From Nitrospirota bacterium (GTDB lineage Bacteria; Nitrospirota; Thermodesulfovibrionia; Thermodesulfovibrionales; JdFR-88): a stretch of DNA of 6,016 nt. The translations under genes were made by a program, and so were the position numbers. The DNA lies in the NCBI GenBank assembly GCA_021825785.1, contig JAKAGP010000129.1, positions 1-6,016 of the forward strand. Reading direction: 5' to 3'. Under the pieces are notes generated by a model. It was not told where the DNA came from and searched no databases. It saw nothing but the letters and a program-made list of their open reading frames with translations. Positions 5,187 to 6,016 of the stretch are shown here, one piece after another (positions within the stretch are counted from its first letter, which is position 1; every line of letters starts with the position of its first letter).

Positions 5187-6016
5187 TTATTTATTGAGGT
5201 CCTCTTCCTTCCAGAAGAAGAACGGGTCTTTTCTTGGCTCATATACCTGCTGCGCCTGCGGCTCCACGCCGATGGCTTCCAGGAACGGCCTCATGCCCTT
5301 CATCTCGATGAGCTCGCCTATCCTCTCCCTGGGCTTGGCGTTGTCGTCCCACCACTCCCACATCTTCTCAACCAGTTCCTTGAACTCGGTGTACGGCGGC
5401 TCCATCTTTATGAACGGCACTACCACCCAGGAAAGCAGCGAACCCACAACGATGGGAGCCTTGGCGCCAATGAGTATGGTCGCGCCCCTTTCGCCGGTGG
5501 GCCTGAGGGCCTTCGTCATCTTGGATATGCAGTGCATGCAGCGGCTGCAGTTCTCGTCGTCTATCGTAAGCTCGGAGCCGTTGTAGCTCATGCAGCCCGT
5601 GGGGCACATGTCCACGATCTCGGCCTGGATGTTCATCCCGCCTTTGGCGTAATTAGCTACAGCGGACTGATCCACCGCGATCTTGCCCTTCCAGGTGCCG
5701 ATGACGGAGCAGTCGGCGCGGGCTATCGAGGCAACGCAGTCCACGGCGCAGCCTGCGATCTTGAATTTGAACTTGTATGGCCAGGCCGGCCTGTGCAGAT
5801 AGTCCTGGTAAGCCTGGGTGAGCTCGTTGCAGAGGTCCATGGTGTCAATGTTTGCCCATTCGCACCTGGACTTCCCAAGGCAGCACGCCGGAGTCCTCAA
5901 AGCGGAGCCGGAACCACCAAGGTCCCACCCGCGGGAAGACGTCTCGGCAAACAGGGGCTCAAGAGCCTCGGTCCTGCAGCCAAGCATGATCATGTCGCCG
6001 TTGGAGCCGTGCATGT
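5187..6016 (-). CDS. dsrA: Dissimilatory sulfite reductase alpha subunit DsrA, C-terminal part (partial)
   Basis: The frame is open from the right edge to a TAA at 5187-5189. About 276 codons are visible, and roughly the first 130 residues are outside the window. The methionine at 6014 is internal, not the start. Counting from it, the siroheme-[4Fe-4S] cysteines are Cys45 and Cys51 (CCLGKSRC) and Cys89 and Cys93 (IAGCAVDC). The inserted ferredoxin domain has Cys137 (DMCPTGC) and Cys156/Cys159/Cys162 (CSRCMHC). HGSNGDMIMLG near the visible beginning is a typical DsrA stretch. DsrA pairs with DsrB as an alpha2-beta2 enzyme in the cytoplasm; in Desulfovibrio the alpha-subunit siroheme site is structural (metal-free in some preparations) while the beta site is catalytic. 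The C terminus EEDLNK ends 37 bases before dsrB. The dsr operon promoter must lie to the right of this window. Confidence 0.98.
   Translation of the reverse strand, partial: MHGSNGDMIMLGCRTEALEPLFAETSSRGWDLGGSGSALRTPACCLGKSRCEWANIDTMDLCNELTQAYQDYLHRPAWPYKFKFKIAGCAVDCVASIARADCSVIGTWKGKIAVDQSAVANYAKGGMNIQAEIVDMCPTGCMSYNGSELTIDDENCSRCMHCISKMTKALRPTGERGATILIGAKAPIVVGSLLSWVVVPFIKMEPPYTEFKELVEKMWEWWDDNAKPRERIGELIEMKGMRPFLEAIGVEPQAQQVYEPRKDPFFFWKEEDLNK

Noticed and set aside
4118..5197. A 359-residue open frame on the plus strand
   Set aside because: It is exactly antisense to dsrB, which is unmistakable by its cysteine motifs. The antisense frame shows no recognisable domain, and long shadows are common opposite codon-biased genes.

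Overview
This is a 6 kb piece of a dissimilatory sulfite reductase (dsr) locus, and every gene I can support lies on the minus strand. Reading right to left (5'->3' for the genes), the order is dsrA (C-terminal two thirds, cut by the right edge), dsrB, a strong terminator-like hairpin, dsrD, a CobB/CbiA-type amidotransferase corresponding to dsrN, a small one-heme membrane cytochrome, and a carboxymuconolactone-decarboxylase-family (CMD) gene. A bidirectional terminator follows, then about 660 bp without a convincing gene, and finally the N-terminal half of a 2-hydroxyacyl-CoA-dehydratase-D-like / double-cubane-cluster protein that leaves through the left edge.

The organism is most likely an anaerobic sulfate/sulfite reducer of the Desulfobacterota (former Deltaproteobacteria) type. 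DsrA and DsrB both carry full siroheme-[4Fe-4S] and ferredoxin cysteine sets, and dsrD is the usual marker of reductive rather than oxidative Dsr systems. The dsrA-B-D-N order is known from sulfate reducers. A genus cannot be named from this window.

DsrAB reduces sulfite at a siroheme-[4Fe-4S] centre, passing the sulfur on to DsrC, which is not present here. DsrD is a small winged-helix protein reported to stimulate DsrAB. DsrN is thought to amidate siroheme to siroamide for DsrAB. The small cytochrome starts inside the dsrN stop codon (ATGA overlap), so it is probably co-translated with dsrN. It is the least expected member of the cluster. The CMD gene has its own strong ribosome binding site and may be the last gene of the unit before the terminator at 1204-1227.

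The left intergenic region (542-1326) holds a series of hairpins ending in that terminator, which also has a T-tract in the plus direction. A plus-strand small RNA is possible but unproven. No tRNA, rRNA, CRISPR array, insertion sequence or phage gene was seen. The points most worth checking are the dsrN-coupled cytochrome, the terminator inside the dsr cluster between dsrB and dsrD, and the structured region at 1050-1230.
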